Below, one piece after another: positions 1 through 12,136 of a DNA stretch of 64,000 nt (the stretch's first letter is position 1; each line of letters begins with the position of its first letter). Origin of the DNA: Bufo bufo (Eukaryota > Chordata > Amphibia > Anura > Bufonidae); assembly GCF_905171765.1 (NCBI RefSeq), contig NC_053390.1, forward strand, positions 331,978,294 to 332,042,293, given 5' to 3'. Made by a program: the position numbers and the translations under genes. The notes beneath the pieces are model-generated. The model made no database searches and was not told where the DNA came from. It saw only the letters and a program-made list of their open reading frames with translations.

Positions 1-942
<942 letters not shown>

Positions 943-1023
943 TATTCTAAAGCCCTGTTTGGTGTGTATTAGTGGCAAAATAAAAAATATTTGATCTAAC
1001 ATTTGGTTATTTGATCTAACAGT

Positions 1024-2360
1024 ATGCCAGGCAGAGAAGAGACAGGCCCTGCACAGGGGAGTGGCAGACGCCCAAATGTTTCTGGCGCAGGCAGAGGTCG
1101 CAGCAGAGTAAGGGGCCATGGCAGCAGGGGTCACTTCGAGAGGCCTGAGCTCCCAGTGTCAGCTAGCGGTCATGTCGTGACCAGCAACCCAGCAGTTCTT
1201 GAATGGTTGACTCGATCTTCGACTTCGTCGCAAGTGACATCAGACACCCCCAGCCAAGAGTCAGTGGGTTCCTCAGACACAACTCTTAGTTGGAATGGCC
1301 CGGGAGAAGGCCCTGTGCCCTCACCCTGTCCTCAACCTGCCTCTGTCCTTTTCTGTTCCCTCACCGTGAGAAGTATTATATGCTATAGGCTCTGCTCCAC
1401 TTTTCAGAAAAGAAGAGCTACTAGAGGACAGTCAGCAGCTACTGCCCAGCCAAGATGTGGAGGAGACATCCGCCGCTTTCTCCACTAGGTAGGCAAGTAG
1501 TGATGAGGAGAGTGGCGTGGGAGCTGGTGTTGACAGTGGCTCCTGACCCAGAGACAGTTGAGGAAGACATCAGTGACGTGCAGACACTACTCGATGCTGT
1601 AGCTGATCGCGCTTGGGAGCCAGATCACGAAGGGGCTTCATCATCATCAGAAGCAGAGGGTGGCAGCTTGCCCGTGAGCCAGCGGTGGAGTCAGCAAGTC
1701 GCTTGTGTGGCCGGGAGTTAGCAGGGTGGCAGTAGTGGGAGGTCGGGAGCCAAATGCGCCCGGGGAAGACCACCAGCTTCGTGGGAGCCTACTTGCCCAG
1801 GAAGTAGCGGTGCAGGGGCTCAAGGAGGCAGCGGCGGTAGCAGTCAGTCAGTACGTAGTGTTGGTAGTAAAATCACCTACTCGGTGGTGTGGCAGTTTTT
1901 TTTTAAGCCGCCGGAGGAGGTGAACGTGGGCGTATGTAGAATCTGTGGGCAGAGGGTAAAGCGTGGGCAGGGTGCCAATGTTGGCACTATGGCCCTGCGT
2001 CAACATATGCAGCATCACCATAAAGTGGGCTGGGAGAACCGTGGCTCCAATGTGGTGGCAGAGGAGGAACTGCTCGATGTCCTTCAGCAGGAAATCGAAT
2101 CCTGGCTTTCTCCGCGACAACTGAAAATCGGAACCATGGTGACTGACAACGGGAAGAATATTGTGTCAGCACTGCATCAAGGAGGGCTGAGCCATGCGCC
2201 CTGCATGGCACACGTGTTCAATCTGGTTGTCAAGCGGTCCCTGAAGTCTTCCACCCATCTGCAAGACATCCAAAAAATGGCCAGGAAACTTTGCATGCAC
2301 TTCAGCCACTCGTACACAGCAAAGCACACCCTCCTTGAGCTGCAGTGGCAGAACGGCATC
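1024..2360 (+). pseudogene. hAT-1 transposase, N-terminal half (BED zinc finger and start of RNase H-like core)
   Basis: The frame starts at an ATG at 1024 with a Gly/Arg-rich leader followed by an acidic and Ser-rich region. It passes through frameshifts into a BED-type zinc finger (about 1884-2050): CRIC, then LRQHMQHHH, in the Cys-x2-Cys ... His-x3-His pattern. It then reaches VTDNGKNIVSAL and the CMAHVFNLVVK block (about 2140-2250), which resembles the hAT RNase H-like fold around the second catalytic Asp. The frame ends at about 2360 where an internal deletion fuses it to the 51-bp array. The leader matches the minus-strand copy at 49965-50300 almost residue for residue. The gene is dead: it has several frameshifts and no C-terminal half. 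Confidence 0.85.
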
Positions 2361-2819
2361 ACATTGCCACTCTGTGGCCTCCTGATTAGAGATGGCCTTG
2401 CAGTTCGCCCCGCGGTCATTTCGCAGCAAACTTTGCTCGTTCGCGATTCGCCGAACATGCGAACATATGGCTATGTCGGCTGGCGCCATATTCTTTTGCA
2501 TTACGCCAAACTTTGACACATCCATCAGGTGGGACAGGACAGCCAATTGAGCCAATGGACACCCCCCCAAACCTATAACAGAACCCGATCTGGCAGCCAT
2601 TTTACATTATGTGTTTTGCCAGTGTAGGGAGAGGTTGCATTTTGGAGCAGGGACAGGCTGTTATGAACTTAGGGACACCAAACGCTAGCTAATAGGGCCA
2701 CAAGCCACAAAGGTACTTTTAAGGACTGGTAACATTGTGCTATCGATAGGTGTGATACACACAGGGGTGTGATATTCTTATAATATACTTTCTAACATAG
2801 AAAGTATATTATAGTGCAT

Positions 2820-3300
2820 TTGTATGCTTCCAGAAAATACTGATTGATTACTGCGATATATCAGCTTCCACAAAATAGTGATAGAGGTTTTCTATATACC
2901 TGCGTCCACAAAATTACTGCTTGAGGGTGATATACCTGCTTCAACTAACAACTGATTGAGACCTGCCATATATCAGCTTCCACAAAATAGTGATTGAGGT
3001 TTTCTATATACCTGCGTCCGCAAAATTACTGCCTGAGAGTGATATACCTGCTTCAACTAACAACTGATTGAGGCCTGCCATATATCAGCTTCCACAAAAT
3101 AGTTATTGAGGTTTTCCATATACCTGCGTCCACCAAATACAGATTGCGGGTTTTGATATACCTGCTTCAACTAACAACTGACTGAGGCTTTCCATATATC
3201 AGCTTCCACAAAATAGTGATTGAGGTTTTCCATATACCTGCGTCCACAAAATTACTGCTTGAAGGTGATATACCTGCTTCAACTGATTAAGGCCTGCGAT
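2820..3300 (+). repeat. hAT-2 5' array: about 112-bp units built of three 37-38-bp subunits
   Basis: The phrase TATATCAGCTTCC recurs near 2858, 2970, 3080 and 3194, a spacing of about 112 bp. Each unit contains three related subunits starting TATATCAGCTTCC, TATACCTGCGTCC and TATACCTGCTTC. It sits between the hAT-2 5' end and the transposase leader, where hAT transposases are known to use repeated subterminal binding motifs. Binding-site function is inference. Confidence 0.8.
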
Positions 3301-3305
3301 ATAAA

Positions 3306-6300
3306 TGCAGGCAGAGGAAGAGTCAGGCCCTTCCGCAGGGATGGTAGGGGTTGGGCAGGTGCACCAGGCCAAAGCCTAAGTGGAAAGTTGGAGAAGGTGC
3401 GTGCGATAACTTTAAAGGGCGCACCAAAGTTGAGTGGTTCACTCAGCCTTCCGCTTATGCACCATCCTCTCTATCTGCACCCTCCTCATTCTCTGCTGTG
3501 TGCACCCCCAAAGACAACACCACCACCACCATAGCCCCTCCACTCGAGTCAGAGGAATTATTTTCCCATCCATTCCCAGACCTTGCTGATGCGCAGCTAT
3601 TCTTGGCATCGGTACAACAGTACCCAGATCAGCCCAAGAAGGGTGGTCCCCACTGTTGCTGCCTACTCCGAGATTTCGAATGTCAGTGGTGGTGAAGGTG
3701 ACGATGATGACGTGTTGATGGACGTCAAATGGGTGCCCACAAGAGAGGAAGAGGAGGGGAGTTCAGAGGGAGAGAAGGAGGAGAAGCAGGCAGAACTCGC
3801 AGTGCACAGGAGGCAAAAAGCAGACTGCAAATTTATCTGGAGCAAGTCACCCACCATGCACGGTCACATCTTGTGTTTCCAGGACACCGGCACATGGCTC
3901 CGCAGTGTGGGCTTTTTTTTTACTTGCCAGCTGCTGATAATAGTGTTGCCATCTGCAGCCTGTGTTGTCAATGCATAAGTCGCAGTAAGCCCAACACTCA
4001 CCTAGGGACGACTGCCTTAAGAAGGCACCTGGGATCCCATCACCGAGTCCAGTGGGAGCAACGCCGTCAGAACCCACAAAGCCACACTCCCACCGCTCCA
4101 TGTCCTGCCTCTTCTCCTTCTCCTCTCTCATACCATTTGTCCTCCACTCCACGTTCCACCATTCCATCGCCACGTTCCTCTGGCACAAGGCAGTCTTCCG
4201 TGGCCCAAATGTTCGAGCCTAAAAAAATGATGATGCTGGACAATACTCTTGCCCAACGGCTGACCGCTGGCTTGTCGGAAGTGCTAGCCCCCAACTACTG
4301 CCATATAAATTGTAGTGATGAGCGGGAGGTGCCATATTCGATTTCGCGATATTTCGCGAATATTCGCATGAATATTCGTGTTATATTCGTCGAAATCGAA
4401 TATTCGCAATTATTCCAATTATCGCGAAATTATTTTTTCGCATATTGCGCAAATTTATCTTGATAGTATAAGGCAACGTTCCTATGCTAATGACTATGGC
4501 TAGGCTAATATGTGTATTTTACGAAATTTCGTAATATGGCTCTAACTTCGTCTCTTAGAATATTACGAATATTCTAAAAGACGAAGTTAGAGCAATATTA
4601 AGAACATTTGCAAAAGTCGAAATTGCGATGCGAGTAATGTAACACGAAATAGTCGCATGAAGATTTAAACTTAGCACTGCTATATTCCATATTCTAGCCT
4701 AATATGGAATATAGCTGTGCTAAGTTAGCACTGCTATATTCCATATTAGGCTAGAATATGGAATATAGCTGTGCTAAGTTGAAATCTTCATGCGACTATT
4801 TAGTGTTATATTACTCGCATCGCAATTTCGACTTTTGCAAATGTTCTTAATATTGCTCTAACTTCGTCTTTTAGAATATTCGTAATATTCTAAAAGACGA
4901 AGTTAGAGCAATATTACGAAATTTCGTAAAATACACATAGATTGTATTTAAGCTAATATACTGCTATAGTAATAATTTTTAATAGTGTACATATTTTACA
5001 AAACTTAAGTTCAGAAGAGGCAAAAAAAAATTACAGGAAAAAAAAGGGATTATAGCACTATATTAGCAATCTATATGTGTATTTTACGAAATTTCGTAAT
5101 ATTGCTCTAACTTCGTCTTTTAGAATATTCGTAATATTCTAAGAGACGAAGTTAGAGCAATATTACGAAATTTCTAAAAGACGAAGTTAGAGCAATATTA
5201 AGAACATTTGAAAAAGTCGAAATTGCGATGCGACTTATATAACACGAAATATTCGCATGAAGATTTCAACTTAGCACTGCTATACTCCATATTCTAGCCT
5301 AATATGGAATATAGCAGTGCTAACTTAGCACAGCTATATTCCATATTAGGCTAGAATATGGAGTATAGCAGTGCTAAGTTTAAATCTTCATGCGAATATT
5401 TCGTGTTATATTACTCGCATCGCAATTGCGACTATTGCGAAATTTCGTAAAATACACATATAGATTAGATTGTAATTTAGCTAATATGGAATATAGCAGT
5501 AAGTTGAAAACGCCACTGACTGGAGCAGCCAGGAAGCCAGGAATCCAAAGGACAGGTAAGAACAAATTTAGGGAAGTGGGAAAGAAAAAAATATAATAAA
5601 AAAAAAAAGAAAAAAAACGAATATTCGATTTCGCGAATATATAGAACGATATTCTAAATATTCGCGAAATCTCGAAATTGCGATATTCGAGAAAAAAATT
5701 CGCAATTCGAATATTCGCGCTCAACACTAATAAATTGGCACACCGAAATGGAAGGTCCCTGGAAGGAAATATTTCTCACAGAAGGGCATCCCTGAACTAC
5801 ATGGCCACGTTCAGCGGCAAGTTAATATATCTCTGGCACACAGTGTCGGTGCAAGATACATCTGACCACAGACACGTGGTCTAGCAAACACGGGCAGGAA
5901 GGTACAAAACTTTTACTGCCCACTGGGTGAACCTTCTGGCGGCCGTCAAGCATGTAACCCGTGGCACCCTTGTGGATTTGGTGTTACCACTGATTGCACG
6001 CAGGCTGACTCCTCCTTTTCCACTGCTACCGCCTCTTCTGATGCACCCCCCAAGCTCCCCAGAACTTATTCAATGTGCCAGGTGAGATGTTGCCATGTTG
6101 TGCTGCGGCTGTTGTGCCTGGAAGCCAAGAGCCACCCCGCAGCTCTTTCAGCTCTGCAGTCACAGGCCGATCAGTGGCTAACTCTGCTCAATTTGACAGT
6201 TGGTAAAGTGGTGTGCGACAACAGTGCCAATCTGCTGAGTGCGGTAAAACAGGCACACATCATGAACTTAGTCGTGTATTTTAGAAGATCTTACAATGCC

Positions 6301-7595
6301 ATGGCTCGCCTTGCTGACGTTCAGCGGTGACACCATTTGCCCTTCAGATATCTGAATTGTGACTGCCCAATGCACTGGATCTCCACCTTGTATATGCTTG
6401 ATAGGCTGCTCCAGCAGAAACATGCCGTTAACGAGTACCTGTACAAACTCTGCGGCAGGACAGGTTCTGGGAGCTTGGTTTCTTTTCACCGCGCCAGTGG
6501 CTGCTCATGAGCAAAGCATGCAGACTTCTGCGGCCATTTGATGAGATCACCAAACTGGTCAGTCGCAGCCAGGGCACCATCAGTGACATCGTACCTTACA
6601 CCTTCTTTCTGGAGCGTGCATTGCGTTGTGACTTTGATCAAGCAGTCGAGGAGCAAGAGCTGGAAGATGAAGAAGTCGCAATGCTGAATGAATTCCCAGG
6701 GGGAGCTACTCCATCTGAGACAAGTCAGCAGGAGTCTGAAGAGAAGTCAAAGGAGGATGGTGGCTGTGGGGAGGAGGTGGAGCAAAAAAGCAGGCATTAA
6801 ACTTTTCAGGGATCCCTGGTGTTGTCCGTGGCTGGGGGGAGGAGACCGAGGACGACATTCTTCTGCCTGGGTGATGAGCAGGAGCCAGGGCGCTCCACCA
6901 CTTCCAGTTTAGTGCAAATGGGGGCCTTCATGCTCCAATGTTTGAAGAGGGACCCCTGTATAAAAAGCATAAAGGTCAAGGACCTGTACTTGGTGGCAAC
7001 GTACTTAGACCCCCGGTACAAACACAAAATGATGAACATGTTAACAGCATCACAAAGGGCTGTCAGAATGCAGCATTTCCAGGCCTTGCTGCGAGAGATG
7101 CTGCATTCTGCTGTTGCGGGCATTAGCAGAGGAATTTCCACCCACAGCAAAACAGGTGCGGGTACCAATCCTACTGTGCCTGCAAAAAGAGGGCGGTTTG
7201 AAGATGTGTTGGTCACTTCGGATATGAGATCATTCTTTCAGCCAACCCATTGACAGCCGCCCTTCGTATCCAGCCTCAGGGAACTCCTAGACCGACAGGT
7301 GTCCCACAACATTGGGTTAATGGCCGATGTGAACGCTCTGAGAAGCGAGGAACCCCTTGACTACTGGGTGTGCAGGCTTGACCTGTGGCCAGAACTGGTA
7401 CAATTTGCCATAGAACTCTTGGCTTGCCCCTCGTCGAGTGTCCTGTGCAAAAGGACATTCAGCGCAGCAGGGGGGATCGTGACCGATTAGTGCACTCGCC
7501 TAGCTCACGACATGGTGGACTACCTCACATTTTTAAAAATGAATGAGGCATGGCTCTCGCAGGAATTCAACACCTGTGATGACCACATGTAATTG
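3306..7595 (+). pseudogene. hAT-2 transposase, full-length but degenerate, interrupted by a MITE
   Basis: Domain order is complete. A Gly/Arg-rich leader starts at about 3306, acidic and Ser/Pro-rich sequence follows, and a BED finger lies at about 3905-4050 (CSLCCQC, then LRRHLGSHH). The core resumes after the MITE at 5738 with the TTDTWSSK block (about 5855). It continues with VVCDNSANLL (about 6208), CRLLRPF (about 6515), YLVATYLDPRYKHK (about 6985) and the hATC dimerisation domain (about 7350-7560; LACPSSSVLCKRTFSAAGG). Many frameshifts and stops separate these blocks. Family knowledge: hAT enzymes excise DNA with an RNase H-like core and dimerise through hATC. It is diverged from hAT-1 but shares its leader, so the two are sister families. 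Confidence 0.88.
4313..5729. mobile_element. Non-autonomous hAT MITE made of two tandem palindromes
   Basis: It is bounded by TAGTGATGAGCG and CGCTCAACACTA and flanked by the 8-bp duplication ATAAATTG (4305-4312 and 5730-5737). Excision in silico restores a continuous hAT-2 reading frame across the site. The interior is AT-rich and forms two consecutive large inverted repeats, about 4510-4937 and 5085-5462, that share arm sequence. No coding sequence is seen. Confidence 0.92.
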
Positions 7596-7599
7596 AATT

Positions 7600-7820
7600 T
7601 CCTCATGCCAGCCCACAAATATCCACCACCACACAAAACAAAGAATGGTCCTTGCCTTATGTACTGTATATACAGCGGCATAAAAGGCCTTTTATGTCAG
7701 GCGAATGCCTACTTTTTGGGGCCTGTACTTGCCGACAGTTACATTTTTATCCTGTGACCGCCTAATGTACGTCCAGCCACAGAATCCAAAGTTCTGTGCT
7801 GTCAGGTGAATGCATATTGT
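7600..7820 (+). repeat. hAT-2 3' tail, first repeat unit
   Basis: After the hATC domain the tail carries imperfect units with the phrases GGGGCCTGTACT, CCGACAGTTACAT and GTGACCGCCTAATGTAC. The same units continue at 11196-11400, so this tail was split by the Penelope-like insertion. Confidence 0.75.
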
Positions 7821-8884
7821 AACAAAATTTAGATATAGCGGCTCACCCCAATCAACTCGTGGACTAAGGTGCTCTTGTTCTAGGGCTATCCCACAGCCCT
7901 GCTAGGAAGGACAAAATGTAAAGAGAAAGATGGAACAGGCACTCTAACATCTGGAATAGTATAGAAAACTGATTTATTCAAATGACAAGATCACTATATA
8001 CATATGCAATTAAAAAAACTATAAAATATAAAATGTAATACTACAAAATATACCACAATAAAAATGATTCAATAAAAACTAATAAATAGAGATGTGACCA
8101 TAGACTCTAAGTTGGCTGTGTACTAGCACACGTCTCTCAGGTATAGTTGTACATGAGGGATACCGTGGGATTGTGCCATTAAAAGGATAGTTACAACAAC
8201 AATGGTGATAGCATCCAATGCGGCAAGAGGATGCTACAAGTCCCTCAAAACCATATCACATGGTGCATATATAGTTCCATATATTCCATATATTCAAAAC
8301 AGTCAATAGAACTACAGTTGCATATGGATCACTTTAATAGATGGTATTCCAGTGATCCAATAAATATAGCTGTAGCTTCATAGAGATTACTCTGATCAAT
8401 GATGTTCCAGTAAGAGTCAGAGTAAAGGGAACTATCTGAACCCAGGTCAGTTGGTTAATGTGGCCTGGTTGGTCTCAAAAGAGATGCTGTTGTCTGTCCA
8501 GTACCTCACTGGCGAATCAGCAGTGAAGGGTATATATGACCTATTCATTCACTGCCCGAACGAATGGCAAATTAACGGTGATGGGATAACAGTTGGAAAC
8601 ATACAGTTGTTACTACCTCCTCGCCGGCAGTATGTACCGTCTCCTTTACAGCGGCGTCTGGTATGTATTTCCCTACTCGAACAGGTACAGACCGCGGTAT
8701 AGCCGGAGACTCGACTCTTCCAGTACATGTTTCCTGGCGTGCCACGTGATGCCCAGCGTGTCACGTGGCGTCCCACGTGATCGGATTAGAGGCCAGGTTT
8801 CAAAGGTCTTCCAGCGCGCTGGTATTTAGTCCATATCCAATGGTTGTGTTAAATGTTCATTAGGGTAACACTATTGCCTGTCAA

Positions 8885-8965
8885 ACGCGTTTTGAAACAA
8901 CAAGTTTCTTCTTCAGTGGCTATCAGTGTTCAACCCTGTAGTCATATCCTTATATATCCCCACTG
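8885..8965 (-). other. TATA-like box and hammerhead-ribozyme-like motif in the Penelope-like element
   Basis: On the minus strand a TATATAAGG box (about 8950-8958) lies some 40 bases upstream of CTGAAGA (8916 to 8910). This matches the hammerhead core CUGANGA. A 5-bp stem (GAAAC/GTTTC) with loop TTGTT follows, and then AAAACGCG (8893 down). The functional core would need GAA after stem II, and here G12 reads A, so this copy looks inactive. Hammerhead motifs in Penelope pseudo-LTRs are established; assigning this one is inference. Confidence 0.45.
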
Positions 8966-9604
8966 GTGCTGTGATTTGGTTCTGATTGGGTAGAAAAGGG
9001 GGGATGGACCAAATTTGTGATTATCGAAGGTCCTTAATTACACATATAGTTAACATAAGGTGTCTTGATGAAGAGTCCATAGTTAATCAAAAGGGATTCA
9101 CATCACAGTTCAAATGTGCAACAATATAAAAAATGCAACAATATTATAAAGACGGGTCCATCATGTATTTATATACCCTTTTGCGATGTATCTAAGAGTA
9201 ATTCTACTCCGATGTATATCCTATTACTTAAGTAAGGGTACAATAGGTATCCTCAGCAAAAAATGCATTGGCGGTTTACTTGCGCCAGCGTTCCGTTTTG
9301 TAATTCTTTCACTTGGTGGGCCTTCTGATTGACAGTGATGCATCAGAGGAGATAAACGGGTAGTTAGGGGTGGGCGCCCGGCGCCCACCCCCGGTGATAC
9401 CCCCGAAGGATACATAGAGGTGCTGATAGACAGCCAGACACTCTATGTCGCATCGGGGGGGGCGACCAACCCAGGAGCTATAGAAACCCGAAGATCTCCA
9501 ATTCTGCATTTAAGCTCTTCAGAATGAGGGTCTCGAATTCATAAATTCTTCTGGATTCGAGTCTAGACATTGCCGCTATATGGTTCCCCCCCCCCCCCAG
9601 GGTC

Positions 9605-10330
9605 TCTTTACTTTTTAAATGGCTGTGAAGGTGAGTAATTTAGGATCTTGATTATGAAATTCTTTGTAATGTTTGGACAGAGAGTGCTGATCGAAGCCTT
9701 TCTTAATTTTATTAGTATGTTCGGAGATCCTTTTTTTGAAAACTCGTTTAGTGCGACCGATATATTGTCTATTACATGTATATGACATCTGTTGAATTGC
9801 ATGTCAAATGATCATTTATTTCTAAATTGAATGAGTTTTTGGTAGATTGTACATTGGTAGTTCTTTTCGGAAATGTCGTTATTTTGCAATTATTGCAAGT
9901 GCCACATCGGAAGAATCCTTTTAAATGTAGCCAATCATTTGTCTCCCTTTTTTGTTTTTCTTAACTGAAGGTGCAATTTGTAGGCCCAAATTTGGTGCTT
10001 TAGTGTATGTAATTCTTGGTGTCTTACTCAATTGTGAACCTATGATTTTGTCTTCCAGTAAGTGGCACCAATATTTTCTTATTTTTTTTTCTACCTTCCT
10101 GAAATCACCACTGAAAGGCAGAATAATCCATAGGGTCTCGTCAGCATCTGTATTAGTATTTTGTTTGGCAAAGAAAGATGCCCTTACCATTAATCTGACT
10201 TTTTGAAGTGATTTAACTATTACTTCTAATGGGTATTCTTTATTTTGTAATTGATCACTTAGTTTTTGTGCCTCTATATCGAACTGATTCGAGATAGAGG
10301 CACAATTGTAACACTTACCAGAAACCAACC
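9605..10330 (-). pseudogene. Penelope-like protein: post-RT linker and GIY-YIG endonuclease, degenerate
   Basis: Reading on the minus strand, 9921-10328 is open and contains IEAQKLSDQL and PRITYTKAPNLG, resembling the linker between reverse transcriptase and endonuclease in Penelope-like proteins. Downstream, in shifted frames, are FRCGTCNNCK, DVIYM and QYIGRTKRVFKKRISEH. Together these give the Cys motif, the IY and YIG elements and the catalytic Arg region of a GIY-YIG nuclease. A short deletion with frame change lies between DVIYM and QYIG. The reverse transcriptase itself is absent. Similarity to the vertebrate Neptune-type clade is a guess. Confidence 0.8.
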
Positions 10331-10344
10331 ACTAGAAATAGCTA

Positions 10345-11195
10345 TTTACTCTTTTCAAGTTGCCACCTACCTAGGTGGCTAACAAATATACTGACTAGTC
10401 AATTTAGGCGACTCAAAAGGAATTGTACACACAATGATCAGTTCGAGATAGAGGCACAAAAACTAAGTGATCAATTAAGAAATAAACAATACCCATTAGA
10501 AGTAATCGATACATCACTTCAAAAAGTCAGATTAATGGAAAGGGCTTCTTTGCCAAACAAAATACTAATACAGATGCTGACGAGACCCTACGGGTTAGGG
10601 TCCATTCACACGTCCGTTTTGGTGTTCCGCATCCGTTCCGATTAAAAACGGAACGTTATGCGGATCCATTCATTTTCAATGGAATCCGCAAATAATCGGA
10701 GAGCACTCATGGTGCTCTCCGATTCCGTGATTCCGTTCCGTGGGTTCCGTTATTTGGATCCTGGAAAAAAAATATACCCTGTCCTACTATTTGTCCGATT
10801 TTGCGTTCCGTCATCCCATTCTAGTCAATGGATCCGTCAAAAAAATCGGATGACATGCTAAAAGCATCCTCATGTCATCCAGATTTTCGGATCCGCAAAA
10901 AAACAGGAACGTTTATCTGTAAAGGTAAAAATACTGACGTGTGAATGCACCCTTATTCTGCCTTTCAGTGGTGATTTCAGGAAGATAGAAAAAATAATAA
11001 GAAAATATTGGTACCCCTTACTGGAAGACAAAATCATAGGTTCACAATTGAGTAAGTCACCAAGAATTACATACACTAAAGCAGCAAATTTGGGCTTTCA
11101 AATTGCACCTTCAGTTAAGAAAAAGAGAACAAAGGAGACAAATGATTGGCTACATTTAAAAGGATTCTTCCGATGTGGCACTTGCAATAATTGCA
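10345..11195 (+). pseudogene. Second, inverted Penelope-like fragment
   Basis: This repeats the linker region of the minus-strand copy (IEAQKLSDQL, RITYTKAANLGF, FFRCGTCNNC) on the plus strand and stops abruptly in the Cys motif at about 11195. It is interrupted by a MITE at 10598-10952. The two copies meet near 10355-10380 around the near-palindrome GCCACCTACCTAGGTGGC. It serves as an internal comparison for lesions in the minus-strand copy. Confidence 0.82.
10598..10952. mobile_element. Harbinger-like MITE with TTA duplication
   Basis: Ends read GGGTCCATTCACACG and CGTGTGAATGCACCC. TTA flanks both sides (10595-10597 and 10953-10955). The opposed Penelope copy keeps the empty site with a single TTA (minus strand of 10124-10126). 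A 3-bp TWA duplication is typical of PIF/Harbinger. There is no coding sequence. Confidence 0.82.
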
Positions 11196-12136
11196 CACCA
11201 AAGTTCTTTGCTCTCAGGTGAATGCCTATTGCCTATTTTTTGGGGCCTGTAGTGGCCAACAGTTACGGTATATTTTTATCCTGTGACCGCCTAATGTACC
11301 TCTAGCCACAGAATCCAAAGTTCTGTGCTGTCAGGAGAATGCCTATTGCCTAATTTTTGGGGCCTGTACTGGCCGACAGTTACATTTTTTTTATATCACT
11401 AGCCACATAATCACACCCTGTCTCACTCCTCTGCCTCTCATTATGGTGGCGTATGAACCGCATTCACCATAAGGAACTTCTAATGTCACAGGGTCATGTG
11501 ACTGTGCCCCTCACCCCGTACTGTGCCCCCTTATACCCTTTTATCCCGTCACGGTATGGTGTTGTTATCCGGTCACTGTACAGAGGTGTTATCGGGTCAA
11601 TGTATGGCGGTGGTATCCAATAACTGGATGGCCATAACTGTATTCCTTTCCCTGCCCACGCCATCCTTTTTTAAACCTGCCATGAGCGGGAAAAATATGC
11701 AGATTGCGGTCCTAAGGACCTTTGAGCCACAATCTGTGTCAGAAATACGCCTAACATAGATGTATTTCTATATAATAAATGACCACCTAATTGTATTATT
11801 ATTCAGGGATAGGGCTAATATCTTTATATTATATAGATTCTAGTGTATTATACTGTGCCCTGTATTTCCCAGTAGAAAATGATTCTTGGGAAACACAGCC
11901 TTCATCCCTGACCACCAGGACCAGGTAGAGCTTTGTCAGTACATGGTGGCCTCCCCTCTCCGCCACGCTGCTCTGCTTTGTACTGGTGCTTATTCTGACA
12001 CTAGGGCTGGGTTCACATCCTATTTTTGCCATCCATTTAATGCATACCAAAAATGTATGCGTTAACGTATGCATTTTTTTAATGGACCCTGCAGGATACA
12101 GAGCAAAACATCCTGGCCGATGTTTGTCCATCACTA
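11196..12136 (+). repeat. hAT-2 3' tail, continuation to the terminus
   Basis: Two more imperfect tail units (11196-11400) resume the sequence cut at 7820. The rest has no recognisable gene and ends CCATCACTA at the hAT-2 border. A short block at 12004-12070 resembles MITE-type sequence but has only one end. Confidence 0.7.

Larger units (their letters stand above)
7820..11195 (-). mobile_element. Penelope-like element as a partial inverted dimer
   Basis: The insert splits the hAT-2 3' tail. Its left 2.5 kb reads on the minus strand: protein linker and endonuclease remnant (9605-10330), then a long region with a TATA-like box and a hammerhead-like motif (about 8885-8960), then an AT-rich end. 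Its right 0.85 kb (10345-11195) is a second copy of the coding part on the plus strand, so the two are head to head. Opposed and tandem partial copies are known for Penelope-like elements. The reverse transcriptase palm is absent from both copies. Edges are within about 5 bp and I see no clear target duplication. Confidence 0.8.
2387..12136 (+). mobile_element. hAT-2, a complete but heavily interrupted hAT transposon
   Basis: The 8-bp direct repeat CTCCTGAT occurs at 2379-2386 and 12137-12144. The DNA between starts TAGAGATGG and ends CCATCACTA, giving short inverted ends of the form TAGWGATGG. An 8-bp duplication is the hAT hallmark. Removing the insert rejoins a unit of the hAT-1 51-bp array, which independently confirms the edges. 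Inside are a 5' repeat array, a broken transposase (3306-7595), a 3' tail of imperfect repeats, a MITE (4313-5729) and a Penelope-like insertion (about 7820-11195). Without those two it would be about 5 kb. Confidence 0.9.
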
